The position numbers were made by a program, and so were the translations under genes. Below are positions 10,396 through 20,207 of a stretch of DNA of 64,000 nucleotides, in pieces. This DNA comes from Undaria pinnatifida (taxonomy: Eukaryota > Sar > Phaeophyceae > Laminariales > Alariaceae). The notes under the pieces were generated by a model that made no database searches, was not told the origin of the DNA, and worked only from the letters and a program-made list of their open reading frames with translations. Numbering within the stretch: position 1 is the stretch's first letter; the number at the start of each line of letters is the position of its first letter. Where the stretch lies: positions 2,208,040 to 2,272,039 of the forward strand of contig JABAKD010000001.1 in assembly GCA_012845835.1 (NCBI GenBank), in the 5' to 3' direction.

Positions 10396-10805
10396 AAGGG
10401 AGCCCGGCGGACAGACCGGCAAGCTTCAGGCGATCTGCGTACAGGATCGAGCTGAAAGAGAAAAGGAAACCCGGCGGACGGACCGGCACGCTTCAGACGA
10501 TCTGCGTACAGGATCGAGCTGAACGAGAATAGGAAGCCTGGCGGACGGACCGGCACGCTTCAGGCGATCTGCGTACAAGATCGAGCTGAACGAGAAAAGG
10601 AAGCCCGGTGGACAGACCGGCACGCTTCAAGCGATCTGCGTACAAGAACGAGCTGAAGAAAAAAGGAAGCCCGGTGGACATACCGGCACGCTTCAGGCGA
10701 TCTGCGTACGAGATCGAGCTGAAAGAAAAAGGGGAAGAGGAAAGCCCGGCGAGCGGGTCGGCACGCCTCAGGCGTCCCACGGACAGGATCGAGCTACAAG
10801 CGCGA
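10396..10805. repeat. 66-67-bp tandem repeat in the Copia leader, 6 units
   Basis: Six imperfect units contain the core words CCGGCACGCTTCAGGCGATC, TGCGTACA and GATCGAGCTGAA. The array lies between the left LTR and the gag start. Units differ by substitutions and small indels, and the last is the most diverged. Reading frames through it on both strands are repeat products. Confidence 0.9.
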
Positions 10806-10856
10806 GAATAAACACGACAGTACAGAGCCAGCACAAGCAACGCACTTAGAGCAGTC

Positions 10857-12797
10857 ATGGAGGAGCCCGGTAACGTCGTGACAATGACCATAAGAAATAT
10901 TCCCAGATTTGATGGGACCAAACCGGAGAACTATCGCGAATGGAGCTCAAAGACCCGCGTAATCTTGTCTATGTCAAACAAAGACGTGTTTGATGTTCTG
11001 AACGGATCGATTGAACCGGTACCAGCAGTCACAGATAGTGACACCCCGGACACTCCGACGAATCTGGTGGAAATTCAACGCTGGAAGCGAGCGTGCGAGA
11101 CTCTCTTCTCCGTACTCTACCTCGTCACTCACGGCCCTGCAGCTACACTAGTTCGACCATATGAAGACAGGACTTCGGCGGGGGGTCTGGGACACGGACA
11201 GAAGGCGTGGAACGCTTTGTATACCAAGTACAACAGCAACAGCAAGGAAACACGGCGAGCCTGCTACGAGAAGCTTGTGAGCTTCCGGATGGAGGAAGGG
11301 CAAGATCCTGATGACTATACCATCAAGCTATTGGAGATTCGAGGGCGGCTGCATGAAATGGGAGAAGAAATCTCGGACGAGAGGTTTGAAGACATTCTAT
11401 TGCAAGGCCTGACCGACGACTATGAGTTCGTAAAGATGACGAGCTTTCACAGCCCAAATTTTGGCATTAACGAGATTCAATCAATGATGAGAAACTTGTA
11501 CATCGACCGACTCTCGAGACCAGGACATGTAAACAAGCTAGCCGGCAGAGGAGCGGCAATGACAACCACCAAAGGATCACGGAAGTTACGATGCTACAAC
11601 TGCCAAGAATTCGGACACATGCAGCGAGACTGCACAAACAGCAAGAAGAAGCGATCTGATACACCAAAATGGTGCTCGCTACACAACTCTACGACACACA
11701 GCGATGCCGAGTGCAACGCTCAAAAAGAGAAGCACAATACGGAGAACCAACCACAGGGAGAAGCACAAAGTGCTCACACAGCGACTGAGTCGGCGGCGAC
11801 GGAAGAAGACGACGTTGGGTATGCCTTCGTGACGGCTGGGTGGACCCCATCAGCAAAGTTTCAGGAAACTGCGCGACCAACCGAGAGAAGGGAGACTAGT
11901 GCTGACACACCCAGACTTGCTCCGAAAACGTTGACCATGCTGATGGATAGTGGAACATCCGGGCACTACTTTGATGATGTACTTCACCCGAGTCTGAAGC
12001 ACAAGCTGCTAAACTACAAGCCACTTGAGAAACCCCACAAGATACTGACCGCAGGGCGACACGTTCTACCGGGAACAGCGACCGGTACGATTTCGGGAAA
12101 AATCATCGACACGGACGGCAACAAGCATCCGGTAGAACATGCAGGCTTGGTCGCACCTGGGAGACATAATCGTTTCTTAGCACTGCTGCTGCTGCTGTTG
12201 CTGCAGCTGCTGCTGCCCAAACTCGAGGACAAGACCTGCGAAGGGGTACTCTGTGGGTACAGCTTGAACAGCACAACATACCAGATATTTAGAAACAAGA
12301 CGGCGCGAGTGACAGAGAGCCGCAACGTCGCCTTCATCGAGACCCCAGCATCGACACTGGCTGATTCCACAGGGGGCAACACCACTGGCGACGCCATCAG
12401 TACTCACGAAGACAGCTCGCTGGGAGAAAACACCCAAGACATCTGTATCACGTACAGCGAAGAGATAGACAGCCTCCTGAAGAAAGTGTCGAAGCTCACG
12501 AGTAAAAATTTGGACTACTCAACATCAGCTGGCGAGGAGGAGCCGGTCGCCGAAGGCGCCGGCAGTGACGAGACGCTCGAAACGATCCGGACAGGAGCAT
12601 GGCCGACATACCACGAACTCGGAGGCGCAACATGGTTGGGCACACGCGCAAATGGTGCCGTAACTCCGGTCTCACGCAAAGGACTATACCTTCACCAGCA
12701 GCGAGAACTGCGTAACCTGGGATTGCTCACTAGCCCAATGGTAAATGACGCAGAGGTAGCGCACGAGAAGAAAGCACGATGGAATACGCGCTGGTAG
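10857..12797 (+). CDS. Copia Gag-protease with truncated integrase
   Basis: 646 codons. The N-terminal half is Copia Gag (capsid region including LCHEMGEEISDERFEDILLQ-like sequence). The zinc knuckle CYNCQEFGHMQRDC is at residues 246-259. The aspartic protease site DSGTSG starts at residue 364. Shortly after it, the expected integrase is replaced by a leucine run encoded by CTG-type repeats (12181-12215). Reading resumes only at the integrase C-terminal signature CEGVLCGYSLNSTTYQIF (C461 onward) and an Asp/Glu/Thr-rich linker. The HHCC and DDE regions are absent. The frame ends at TAG 12795. The next ORF is in the same frame, so ancestrally this was one gag-pol polyprotein. The start at 10857 follows the leader repeats. 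Confidence 0.9.
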   Translation: MEEPGNVVTMTIRNIPRFDGTKPENYREWSSKTRVILSMSNKDVFDVLNGSIEPVPAVTDSDTPDTPTNLVEIQRWKRACETLFSVLYLVTHGPAATLVRPYEDRTSAGGLGHGQKAWNALYTKYNSNSKETRRACYEKLVSFRMEEGQDPDDYTIKLLEIRGRLHEMGEEISDERFEDILLQGLTDDYEFVKMTSFHSPNFGINEIQSMMRNLYIDRLSRPGHVNKLAGRGAAMTTTKGSRKLRCYNCQEFGHMQRDCTNSKKKRSDTPKWCSLHNSTTHSDAECNAQKEKHNTENQPQGEAQSAHTATESAATEEDDVGYAFVTAGWTPSAKFQETARPTERRETSADTPRLAPKTLTMLMDSGTSGHYFDDVLHPSLKHKLLNYKPLEKPHKILTAGRHVLPGTATGTISGKIIDTDGNKHPVEHAGLVAPGRHNRFLALLLLLLLQLLLPKLEDKTCEGVLCGYSLNSTTYQIFRNKTARVTESRNVAFIETPASTLADSTGGNTTGDAISTHEDSSLGENTQDICITYSEEIDSLLKKVSKLTSKNLDYSTSAGEEEPVAEGAGSDETLETIRTGAWPTYHELGGATWLGTRANGAVTPVSRKGLYLHQQRELRNLGLLTSPMVNDAEVAHEKKARWNTRW

Positions 12798-14447
12798 GTG
12801 AGACAGAACACAGGTCAGATGGGGCACAAAGGCACAGGATGGAAGTATACCTTGACTACGCCCTAGATACTGGAAACCCAGTCTGAGCACAGTTCGGATG
12901 GGGAGGTCATTACGATCCCGAACACGTTCAAGGAGGCGATGGAATCGCCTCAGACGGCCAAGTGGAGAGAAGACAAAAACAAGGAGATGGACAGCCTCCA
13001 GAAACACGCAATCTTCGACCTGGTATCTCCAGACTCAGTACCACCGGAGCAAAAGGTGGTCGGGACCAAATGGGTCTTTAAGGTCAAAGCCGATCACACG
13101 CTGAAAGGTAGAGTTGTGGTTCAGGGCTGGGGACAAGTACCGGGAATCGACTGTGGCTGCACATATGCACCAGTATGCCGCATCCAGAGCATTCGCATGG
13201 CACTTGCCATAGCTGCGGGCGAGGACTGGAAAGTATTCCAGCTTGATGTACAGACGGCGTTTCTAAACGCCGAAGTACAGAAGGAGGTGTACGTGAAGAC
13301 TCCTCCAGGCTACGAATCGCTTGAAGTTACAACTGGACGTCCCAACGTGATGAAACTCAAGAAGAGCCTATACGGACTTCGTCAAAGCCCTCGCAACTGG
13401 TTCAACACCATCGACGATTCACTGAGGGATATCAGGTTCACAGCGACTGCGTCTGATCCATGTGTCTACTTCTTCGGCTCAAACGACAACCTCAGCGTTC
13501 TGACCATGTACGTAGACGACCTCCTTCTTCTTGGAGGAAACACGCCGCTACTGAAGGACCTTAAAATCCAGCTGATGAACCGATTCGTCATGACCAACAT
13601 GGGGGACGTCTGGATGGTGCTAGGCATACAAATCACCATAGACAGGGAGGCTAAGACTCGGACCATTAGCCAAGAGCATTACGCCACGACAGTCCTGGCG
13701 CGATTTGGCATGGCAGAATGCAACCCAGTGCACACGACGGGAGCAGGACCGGAGTTATCCCTCAAGCAACCTGACACGATGCTGCTAGACTCTACGGGCA
13801 TCCAACGTTACCAGGCCATCACGGGGTCTCTGATGTACCTGAGCCAATGCACGCGCTACGATATCACCTACGCCGTCAACCAACTGGCCCGCGCCATGAG
13901 CAAACCATTCAAACTACACATGACAGCAGCAAAGCATCTTCTCCGCTACCTAAAGGGAGATATGGGCCCTGCAATCACGTACAATACAGGCTGTTTCGTA
14001 AGTGATGGGGTATTGCGATGCGAGCTGGGAAACAACCCTGACAACGGCAAGTCAACCTCCGGCTACTTGTTCATGCTGGCTGAAGGACCACTGAGCTTCA
14101 AGACTGCGCTGCAGAACGTGACGGCGCAGTCGACTCTTGAGGCGAAACTCATCTCAATGGCACACGCAAGCAAGGAGGCGGTGTACCTATCCAACATGAT
14201 GGCCGAGCTGGGATTTTGAAAGCTGTTTGAATGTGTACCGCTCTTTGCCGATAACACCGGAGCCCTACACATAGCAGGAAACAGCACCTACAGCTCTCGC
14301 ACGAAACACATCGCTCTGCGCTTCTTTTACTTGAAGGAGCTAATCAAGGACGGCAAAATCACCATCCCCCACGTGGCAACACAGAAACAACTGGCAGACG
14401 TAGGGGCTAAGTTCCTAAACCGAATAACACGCATCGGCACCTACTGA
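12798..14447 (+). pseudogene. Copia reverse transcriptase and RNase H, in-frame stops
   Basis: This is the continuation of the gag-pol frame. After TAG at 12795 and 12864 the RT is open from about 12867 to 14216. It has KVVGTKWVFKVK near the start, FQLDVQTAFLNAEVQKEVYV, LKKSLYGLRQSPRNWF, the catalytic YVDD at 13509-13520, then TRYDITYAVNQLARAM and the RNase H segment NGKSTSGYLF and STLEAKLISMA. A TGA at 14217 interrupts ELGF, and the same frame then runs to TGA 14445 with ADNTGALHIAGN, TKHIALRFFYLKELI and KQLADVGAKFLNRI, the normal RNase H end. Only three stops separate this from an open pol, consistent with a young copy. Confidence 0.92.
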
Positions 14448-15693
14448 ACCTTATCGCGGCATACACCACAAGAAATGAGATCTAAGGAGGAAACGAGCAA
14501 CTCAAGATCGACCCAAAGGAAGAGATTCCACAATGAAAATGACAACGAGTACACGCCAAGAAACGACAAAGAAAAAAGGGAAATAATCCAAGATCGACCT
14601 GAACGGATACCAAGTTGTGACGACAACATGCCTATTTTTAACAAATACAGGAATTCGACAGCAAGATGGACCGAGATCAGGAGGAGCCATTTGGACGAAG
14701 CCACACGTCATCATCACACATTACTATATCAACATCTACACCATGTCCGACAACCAGTAACGCGAGGAGGTTCACACCGGGGATATTTCCGACGACAGTA
14801 TAGCAACGGGACAAGAACGGCGAACACGCTTGTACGACAGGTTTCTTTTCTTTGAAGAAAACTACAGAGAAGAGGCAGAGGCGGAGATCGCCAACTGCAA
14901 GGCGTCGAAGACTACTCCGATAAGTAACTTGGAGCGGTATGTATGGAATTTTGTTTTTTTGGGGTTTGGTACGTCGTGCATTACGGTTTTAGAGGATAAC
15001 GAGGGGGCGAAGAACCTGGCGCAAAACCCAGTGTACACGTCGAACTCGAAGCACATTAATGTACGACACCACGTTTTGCGGGAGCTTATTTTAAAGGGGG
15101 ATTTTGTTACTTCTCATGTCGAGTCGGATGATCAGCTTGCAGACGTCTTGACAAAGATGCTTGACTACACGGCTTTTTGCTATCACCGGGATTTCTCATG
15201 AATATTTCATGCGTTTTCTTTTTTCAGATTGAGGATAGTTATGCATTGATTTCAGGGTACAAATTTTAATCGTCAGTTTTTTGAGGAGAGCAATTTGGTT
15301 ATACGAAATTGAGTTTTTGAGTAGAGCAAAAGGTTCTGCCGCTCCGTGTGGCTCGTCGTGCAGCGTACGGAGTACAGCTAGATCGAGTTTATTTGAGGAT
15401 GTGAGAGCTGAGTTACACCATATCGATAGAGAGAACCTACCGGCCAACGGGGGGGGGCGGTGAAATGATCTTGGGAATATCTAAAACATAGCATACGCAG
15501 GCTGAGCAGAAATAGGAGCACACTCTAACACGCTCTTGTTTCTGCAAATAACGCCTTAGACAAGGAAAGTATAGTAAAGCCGAGCAGAGAAAGACAACAC
15601 ACTCTGACAAGGTATTTTTGCCAAACTACGGTTTAAACCAGTCTGCTACAAGGGTGATTATGGCCTAACATATTTGATATGGCAATTTCATCT
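14448..15693 (+). pseudogene. Copia 3' region with a second, foreign RNase H fragment
   Basis: Downstream of the element's own RNase H end there is 1.2 kb before the right LTR. An A-rich ORF (14475-14855) has no recognisable motif. Bases 14990-15201 encode a second RNase H C-terminus, with VLEDNEGAKNLAQNPVYTSN, SKHINVRHHVLRELILKG and DDQLADVLTKMLDY. It differs clearly from the first in sequence and base composition (T-rich, with GGGGG runs), so it came from another Copia lineage. The remaining DNA to the LTR has no clear feature. Confidence 0.85.
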
Positions 15694-15702
15694 GAGGAGG
15701 AG
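15694..15702 (+). promoter_or_regulatory. Polypurine tract
   Basis: GAGGAGGAG immediately precedes the right LTR, the expected site for plus-strand priming. Confidence 0.8.
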
Positions 15703-16245
15703 TGTTAAAGAGTACGATGATTCACAAGGAATCCATCGTATGTAGGTAGATGTTCATTACATAGTCAAATATTTGTATGCAGAGTACTGGGTAAGCTGTC
15801 GAACCATGTGATAGAAGTTGTTTTCTTTGGTATGGAAGAGGACACATATATGGCACTGCGTTCCACCAAGTGATAACGCGTTGATGGGTCACGTGCGTAA
15901 GATCAAATCGTTGACTAGGTCACGTGCCTAAGATCGAAGTGTTTACTACGTCACGTGCGTAAGATTGACCTGGGTATCGTATGCAGTGGATACCACCATA
16001 CGAGATAATTTGGTAGAGTACAAAGGAAGAGACACGAGTACTTGCACATCGAGTTCACTCTTCACGTCTTCATCTGGACTTGGACAGTTCATAGTGACAT
16101 AAGTTTTTGTTGGCCCAACGAGAGCCCATTTGAAGCGATCCGCCATCGTCTAAACCATCATCAGTCAGGCTCGAGCTCGTCTCGCCACGACTCTGTGTTA
16201 GCCTCTGAAGACCGTCATCGGTCAGGCACCACTACATTTCTAACA
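15703..16245 (+). repeat. Right LTR of the nested Copia element
   Basis: 543 bp, TGTTAAAG...TTTCTAACA, followed by AAGGA. About nine substitutions and one 3-bp insertion separate it from the left LTR, roughly 98% identity by hand comparison. Confidence 0.95.
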
Positions 16246-16250
16246 AAGGA
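16246..16250. repeat. Target-site duplication AAGGA, right
   Basis: This matches 9699-9703. On the - strand the single copy (TCCTT) restores the outer RT reading frame: ...CSTDP|CVFRM. Confidence 0.95.
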
Positions 16251-16830
16251 TCAGTGCTACACTGCTGCATACCGTGTTCTACCACGTTCTCCACCAGTAA
16301 TCCGGCCCAGTGCCGTCCGCTCTGTTTTAAAGACCGTATAATGATCTGTCGAGGCGAACAGAATTCCCTGACATGTCACCACACCCATCGGGTAGTTTCA
16401 TGCATATCTCGGCGTCGAGGTTCGCGCGAATTTTTTTTTGTGAACATCTAAATTTAAAACCTTCAGACCGTGCTCATTTGCAACGACCGCCTTAATTTTA
16501 ATTGACGCTTACGATGGAGTTGGTGCAAACGTTTGGAAGTAAAAGACGTCTTGCACCTGGCTACAGCCCTTGGCCACAAGTCTCGCTTTCGTCTTCACTA
16601 TCAGGCCATCTTTGTCAGCCTTGAAGGAGAACACCCACTTCGCACCGACAGGTTTCCGCTCTCGCGGCGGTGTCGCGGTTTCGTATCTTCCGGTCGTTTT
16701 GAGACCGTCCAATTCACTCTTCATGGCCTCACGCCACGCCGTTTTGTACTTTGAACGCTCTATATACGGACTGTGGGGGCGGTTCTGCATCTTCTGGGAA
16801 ACCACTCGGCATGCACACGATTAACCCTCT
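16251..16830 (-). pseudogene. Outer Copia element: RT N-terminal half
   Basis: From 16805 the - strand reads KYKTAWREAMKSELDGL, KPVGAKWVFSFKADKDG and KARLVAKGCSQVQ, the standard start of Copia RT. A stop follows FAPTPS; after frameshifts the text continues as LNLDVHKK and SLYGLKQSGRHWAGLL, running into the insertion point at CSTDP. It joins 9703 downward. The element is decayed by several stops and frameshifts. Confidence 0.88.
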
Positions 16831-16859
16831 GTTCTCTTCTTCAACAGCAGGTCCTCCAG

Positions 16860-17540
16860 CCATCATGGCCATTGCGTCCTCCGCCGTTCAGGATGTACTC
16901 TCCAGTGTACTCTGAAACTCAGTCCACTGTTGCACCGTAGCAGACTTCGCGTCCTCGATCGCACGTTGACGCTGAATAGATTCATCCTGCAGGCGTTGGC
17001 TTTGACCTCGTGTCCGGCTCCTAACTGTTGGGAGTAGTCGTCCCCAGCAGCTGAGCTCGTGAGCTGCTCTCCCCGACAGAACCGCGGGGGGATCATGGCC
17101 GTTCCCTTGGTCGGTGCCGGAGGCTGTTGATACGCCCGAGTCGCTTTCGGCCGTCGCTGCTGGAACCAAGGACGCGTCCACCGCGCCCCCTTGATACAAG
17201 TCCAACGTCTCGACTGTTTCGGCTCTCCCTGCCGGGACCGAGGAGGCGTCCACCGCGCTTCCTTGAGACGAATTCATCGTCTCGGCTGCTCTGTCGCCCT
17301 CATCGCCTGCCTCAGGTGTCTCCTGTGAGCGCTCCGGCCAAAACAGTGCAGATCAACCCCCCACGTCACGTCGAGGTCGTTCAGACGACCCAGACCACCG
17401 TTCTTCTCGTCCACCACCCCCGCCCCACCTCGATCTGACGTGCTCTCATCGTCGGCCTTGGACCTCCCCGCGACCCCTGGCGTTGGACTAGGTTCAAGAG
17501 AGGGGGTGAACCTCAAAGTGCGTTCTGTGTGCAGTTAATC
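16860..17540 (-). pseudogene. Outer Copia element: Ser/Pro-rich linker before RT
   Basis: Two - strand frames (17516-17274, 17277-16888) are rich in Ser, Pro, Asp, Gly and Ala, including a twice-repeated GGAVDAS/GSAVDAS segment. Position and composition match the linker between integrase and RT in Copia polyproteins. No integrase or protease sequence is found between it and the gag remnant, so roughly the middle of pol has been deleted near 17540-17600. Confidence 0.6.
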
Positions 17541-17599
17541 ATGCAATCTGCCGAAGGCGTCATGTGAGTAGACGCTCCACGCTCGCAGAGCCAGGCCTC

Positions 17600-18725
17600 A
17601 TCTCCTACCTACCAAGTCGACTCCCCTTCCCCCTTTCTACCCAATGCATCACTGCACTCACTTGCCTCTCCAGCCTTGAAATCTGAAGCCTCGACCGCGT
17701 CGTCATCATCATCGTCGTTCGACGCCGCCAGCACAGATTCCTCTTTCGACGAGGGGCAGACATCAGCAGCGTACCCCCGTCCGTGGCATCGGCTGCATAG
17801 CTCCTCCGTACAGTCAATCCTTCAATGACCCTTCTTGCCAAATCCGTATATCATCTAAACTCGAAGGCAATACCTTCGGCGGCTTTGGTGGTGCTGCCAT
17901 TGCCGCCGGCAGCCGCGGCCGGGCCACCTCTGACTTCGTTGGTGTTTTTACCGCCTCGTCCTTGCTGTCCAGGACGTCCACCTTTTCGCCTGCCGCGGCC
18001 TCCATCTTCCCCGTGGGCGCCGCCGCCGGCGCCTTTTCTGCGGCCACAGCCGCGCCGCCGGAGGCGAACATGGCATGGCTGGCATGGCCAGCATTGGACC
18101 CCTTTTTCCTGTTTCCAGAACATCGATGGTGCCGCTCTTGTGCGCAGCCTTGATGATGTCATCGCGGCCGGTACTGTGACGAGATGCAATGTTCCTGGCC
18201 TCCACTTCGTATTCGGCAGGCAGAGCGTCGATGAGGATTGTATATAGCATGTGGTCGTCGAGGGTCCTTGCCTGCTGTACGCTTTTCAGCCACTAGATTC
18301 TCGATCCTACCCCTTTCCGCAAGAGCGATGGTCCCTGGCACTATCTTGAAGCTATTAAGGCGGCTGGAGAGGTCGGATTTGGTCCCCGTGGTTTGAGGGC
18401 CGTACCGCTCAAGGAGAGCGTCCCACGCTTCCCTCGGCGAGGTACACCGGTGCAAAATGCTATTGTCGCTCTATTGATCTTGAGAGCTATCGACAGGAAA
18501 TTCCATGCCAGTGCATGTATGTGCACACTTTGCGGTTGTATCCTCTGCCGGCGAGTACCGAGTTTTTGGTATCGAATTTCCCTACGGAAATGTACTGCAG
18601 GGTGGATCCGACACCAAAGCAGATAGGAAACCTACTCCTTTTGCGTATCACCCGGCATCTCTGATCCAGATAGTGAGCTCGGGCTTTTCCCCACTAAATA
18701 ATGGGACAACGGTGTGCTAAATTTG
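17600..18725 (-). pseudogene. Outer Copia element: gag remnant
   Basis: Reading down from 18722, one frame gives VPLFSGEKPELTIWIRDAG, the usual Copia Gag start (edge of capsid). After stops and frameshifts come CTSPREAWDALLERYG and LSSRLNSFKIVPG, then LPAEYEVEARNIAS, an Ala/Pro/Lys-rich stretch (17814-18071) and a zinc-knuckle-like CSRCHGRGYAADVC near 17760, where the histidine is replaced by Tyr. An Asp run (GATGATGATGATGAC on the - strand) follows. At least three frameshifts or stops make it a pseudogene. Confidence 0.8.
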
Positions 18726-19240
18726 TCTAGACAGAAGCATATCATTTCCAATCTCCAACTCACCGCCGGGGTATGACCCCCCCCCTTTGCTGATCTGGCT
18801 GGCCCCTGACTGGGCCAACCTCGACAGGAACAGCAGCTCCTCTGCGTCCGGTCACTCCAACATTACGCGAGGCATCCTCACGAAGTCGTTTCTCTTGACT
18901 GCTGTTGTATCTCCTCGGGCTCTGCCTCCAGCGGTAGCAGCATCAACAGAAATTATCGCACAACAGCGGGTTCAGCCTTTCGCCCCCCCCCCCTTACAGC
19001 AGCGAGGCGCTCAGCCCTGCTGGACTCCGGCGGGCTGTTGTTTCCCATTGTGAGCTCGGTCATCATCTCTCTCGTGCCTTGCATATCCATGCTTGCTTCT
19101 CCTCCATCATCAGCTGAAGCTCATTACTCAGTTGCTGAAACGCATTTTTTGGGTCTTGAACCTGTGAGGACATCCTTCGAGGCTGCCTGGTACAGTAACT
19201 CCTACTTTCAAGAACTACTATTAATAGTGTGTCCGTAGCG
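18726..19240 (-). other. Probable 5' leader or N-terminal gag of the outer Copia element
   Basis: The - strand has the short open stretch DPKNAFQQLSNELQLMMEEK (about 19155-19095), with coiled-coil character, and then broken frames towards the gag remnant. I could not identify an LTR for this element on either side. Confidence 0.35.
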
Positions 19241-19427
19241 AGGCCGAGCCCGGGATGCCCTGACGAGTCATCCCACGGGGTATGGGTCGCAAGATTTTGA
19301 GCCGAAAAATGGTTATGCCTGGCCGGTTGAGCTCCTCAAGTGAGGAACTAACGGTTAGTCTAATCATTGTACGAGGATAAGTATCTTGAGGACTAGGGCA
19401 TAGACGCTTGGCCGGGTTGTGACGCGT

Positions 19428-19680
19428 TCTGCGATGGAGGTAGCACTTTTCGTCTGAAATGGTTTCTGAATGACGGGGCTCCTTAACCCAAAATCGTCGG
19501 AAAATACGCCCCCCTTAGTTTTTGCATGATTCTCGTCGTGTACCTAGGCCATGGGATTCTTCATCCGGTCTAGCGGCTTTATTTTTCTCCAAATAAGTTT
19601 TTGGGAGAGGTCTTAAGCTTCCAAATTGAGGAAACCTCAGAAACAAGTTTGCGCACCTCTATCGTAGCGCGAGTCTTGTG
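19428..19680 (+). repeat. Family C dispersed element, fullest left copy
   Basis: The copy starts near GATGGAGGTAGCAC, then has TTCTGAATGACGGGGCTCC, TTAACCCAAAATCGTCGG and TACCTAGGCCATGGG, and ends TTTGCGCACCTCTATCGTAG, which is an inverted version of its start. It aligns along its length with 57433-57700. The ends form an imperfect terminal inverted repeat (GCTACGATAGAGGT-type). There is no coding capacity. Confidence 0.7.
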
Positions 19681-19800
19681 CGAACGAATGCCTTCAAAGT
19701 CATGCTTCGGGTGATGATAGTGATGTTGTTATCGAGCTAGCTCCTCATGTTAGGAGCTAAGGAACTTTCTGCTGCACCCCTACCGTTGGATGGCTCTGAA
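19655..19800 (-). repeat. Family D dispersed repeat, copy 2
   Basis: On the - strand: GGTAGGGGTGCAGCAGAAAG, TAGCTCCTAACATGAGGAGC, CACCCGAAGCATGACTTTG and AAGGCATTCGTTCGCAC. It overlaps the end of the family C copy before it. Confidence 0.65.
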
Positions 19801-20052
19801 CACCACGCGGTCTGACGAGTGCTTATTGTCTCTTCGTCGTGTACTAGAGGATAACGAGGAGAGAAGGAGCTGACAACGGAGTGCCAGAGTCTATGGGAGA
19901 TGGCAATATAGTTAGGCTATAATGTCATCTCCCGTAGGCCAGAGCTCTCCTCAGAGAAAAAATTGCTTTAAAACGCCTAGGCATATTTACGCAGCCCTCG
20001 CTACTTGTACAACTTTTGAAACCGTCGTGCTGTGACGATCTAAACTAACAGC
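19800..20052 (+). repeat. Family G dispersed repeat, copy 2 (occupied site)
   Basis: It is homologous to 8185-8362 over its whole length and is interrupted by a 48-bp foldback insertion at 19890-19937. Confidence 0.8.
19890..19937. mobile_element. 48-bp foldback micro-element with 7-bp target duplication
   Basis: The insert is almost entirely two 21-bp inverted arms around a 5-base loop. The left arm begins CTATGGGAGATG and the right arm ends CATCTCCCGTAG, with three mismatches between arms. It is flanked by GCCAGAG on both sides (19883-19889 and 19938-19944). The unoccupied site in the sister repeat at 8185-8362 has a single GCCAGAG. The size is that of a transposon reduced to its inverted ends. 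Confidence 0.8.
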
Positions 20053-20207
20053 GGTCCACCCCGATATAAGGCGGTCAAAATCGCTTTACACGACTGGGGA
20101 ATGAATTGCACCCATATCCTGTAATGGACAAGTCAGACGGTCGTACCATAGTATTGCTCTGGCACACCACCGCCTCACTGGGGTACCATTCTTATTACAG
20201 TACACTG

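Larger units (their letters stand above)
9704..16245 (+). mobile_element. Nested Ty1/Copia LTR retrotransposon, 6.5 kb
   Basis: The element has direct LTRs of 540 bp (9704-10243) and 543 bp (15703-16245) that start TGTTA and end TAACA, flanked by AAGGA on both sides. Between them, in order, lie a leader with a 66-67-bp tandem repeat, gag with a CCHC knuckle, protease, a truncated integrase, RT and RNase H, which is the Copia order. The LTRs differ at about nine positions plus one 3-bp indel, suggesting a fairly recent insertion. The pol frame has stops at 12795, 12864 and 14217, and the integrase core is missing, so the copy cannot move unaided. It sits in the RT gene of an older Copia element on the opposite strand. 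Confidence 0.95.

Noticed and set aside
19351-19365. TAGTCTA at 19356 as a footprint
   Set aside because: A related repeat at 52770 reads TTAGTCTGAT, so this word may be ancestral there and not an excision scar. It stays in the count but is not used as evidence.
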